A DNA stretch of 64,000 bases. Origin: Loxodes magnus. Taxonomy: Eukaryota > Ciliophora > Karyorelictea > Loxodida > Loxodidae. The stretch spans positions 310,001 to 374,000 of the forward strand of contig CAMPDV010000013.1 in NCBI GenBank assembly GCA_946699065.1, read 5' to 3'. Below are positions 62,617 through 64,000 of this stretch, one piece after another. The translations under genes were made by a program, and so were the position numbers. How positions within the stretch are numbered: the first letter of the stretch is position 1; each line of letters opens with the position of its first letter. The notes under the pieces are model-generated. The model had not been told where the DNA came from. It saw nothing but the letters and a program-made list of their open reading frames with translations, and did not search any database.

Positions 62617-63720
62617 TTTAATTTTTATAACTTACTTCAATATCTATTTAATTAAAATAACTCAATTAATTTTACTGACTTAATTTCAATACAATTAAAC
62701 AATTAAATCATTTATTTAGCATATTTATAGATATCTTCTTAAACATTGATTTAAAAATTCTATTTTTGTTTTAAAACAAGACAGATATTAAAATAATAGT
62801 GTACAAACTTTTACAATTTTAATTATTTTATTTCTTTTTACTTTTAAATGAAAGTATAATTTATTATATCAAAAGTTTATAACGAAGAATTATATCCTTA
62901 TTATAATAACTTTAATTTTATTTATTAATTAAAACTTATTTATGTTTTAAATCAAAGACTTTAATAAGAAAAACTTATTTCGTTGTAGACCCTTTTAAAT
63001 GATAAATAAAATATTACAATTTTTTTAATTTACTGTTAATTATTACTTTTCACTTAAATTTAATCAAAAAAATGATTTATTTAAGTTTTTACTAATTAAA
63101 TAAAATGAAATAAAATAAGTTTCTTATTAATTAGTTTGAATAAATATTAAAAAACATCAAATTATTTAAAACAAAGCATTTTTAGAATCTATAAGATAAA
63201 ATCTTTTAATTGCCCACTTTCTTACTACTATTTCATTAAAACTTTTTACTTATAAAGGTCTCTATTATAATAATAAACTAATATAATTTATTACTTTTAA
63301 TGCTGATTCTAAGCAAAATATATAAATGTAATAAATAGATTTAGATAACTTTTTCTTTTATAACAAAATAATATTATATTTATTATGTTGCTATTTTTGT
63401 AATTATCATTTCTAATTAATAATACCTAAATTATTCTAGATTATTTAAAGATAAAAACTTAATTCTATTATTCTATACAAATCTAAAAAACATAGTTACC
63501 ACTATTAATATTCTCTTTCTTAAAATTAGTTGTTTTTTGTTAAGAAAATTTATAAGCTTTCAAGAAAGAAAAAATATTTTTAATATCTTCTATAAATATT
63601 TTCTGAATTAATAGAAAGAGTAAACTTAACATTTTATGTTTCTTTGTAATAAGTATGAGATAATATAAGTATTATATTAGCTAATATAAGTTATTTAAAA
63701 CTAATCTAATAGATTATTAT
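62617..63720 (-). promoter_or_regulatory. Shared 5' flank of WD40 gene D
   Basis: Inverted copy of 6530-7691, most similar to 19204-20335. Confidence 0.4.
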
Positions 63721-64000
63721 TTACTCTTAATACATTTTATTAATCTACTATTATTCTATATCTTTTTGTTCCTAATCAACAATTTTTCATGTTTTGCTTT
63801 ATATCACATCATAATTTGTAAATTCTGCAATATTGGAGTATAAGACGAAACTCCCATCAAAAGTACATGAGAATAATATATGGAAGAAAGAGAAAGATGT
63901 AAATCTTAATTGTACAACATTTACCTCAATAACAGGTTAGAACTAATAGATCTACCAAACTTTGAACTAATACACATATATGAGGCAGTTACAAATTTGA
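63721..64000 (+). other. Start of a second copy of the 7.5-kb core
   Basis: Matches 20336-20610, including the possible ATG at 63880 (MEERERRKM in place of MEERERRKS). The last 120 bases are identical to the first copy. It is cut by the window edge, so the element continues to the right. Confidence 0.6.

Overview
This window looks like nuclear DNA of a ciliate with all three stop codons reassigned, most like a karyorelictean such as Loxodes. UAA and UAG read as glutamine. UGA reads as tryptophan inside genes and as the stop at their ends. The evidence is internal: paralogous WD40 genes swap TAG for CAG, TAA for CAA and TGA for TGG at aligned positions, and conserved Trp residues of LINE motifs (NETW in the endonuclease, NWRPIS in the reverse transcriptase) are TGA codons. 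All four WD40 copies end at the same TGA just after the last blade. Condylostoma (Heterotrichea) has a similar code and is the main alternative. The DNA is extremely AT-rich and almost wholly repetitive. Because any frame can stay open under this code, I called genes by homology between copies and by protein motifs, not by open-frame length.

Layout. (1) A large AT-rich unit recurs at 884-6530, 9331-11690, 42125-47810 and 56290-60713. It carries a strongly strand-asymmetric block. (2) Four WD40 propeller genes lie at 7692-8763 (+), 18135-19203 (-), 29170-30127 (+) and 61530-62616 (-). Each has a 28-nt intron position and a shared 5' flank of about 1.1-1.3 kb. The second and third sit in the arms of a large inverted repeat (about 16510-20335 and 27865-31400) around a 7.5-kb core; the fourth runs into another copy of that core at the right edge. 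(3) A GC-rich block of about 300 bp that ends in a T-run lies convergent to two of the WD40 genes. It may be a Pol III RNA gene or SINE. (4) LINE elements: one nearly complete (49070-54998), one on the minus strand without reverse transcriptase (11690-16179), two 5'-truncated (33890-37560 and 39114-41420), an extra 3' end (55100-55600) and an endonuclease fragment (16190-16480). (5) Five copies of a short element of about 0.85 kb encoding only a Gag-like zinc-knuckle protein. Two have clear target-site duplications, and one is nested inside a LINE.

How the parts relate. The LINEs probably supply the reverse transcriptase and endonuclease. The Gag-only elements look non-autonomous, with a microsatellite 3' tail and almost no leader before the ATG. 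The WD40 genes travel with the large unit and with the inverted-repeat element. Their blades are nearly identical at DNA level but differ at loop positions, as in propellers that diversify by repeat shuffling. The nearly complete LINE sits exactly behind a WD40 5' flank, in the place of the WD40 gene.

Coordinates of repeats are by eye and approximate. No database search or alignment program was run.
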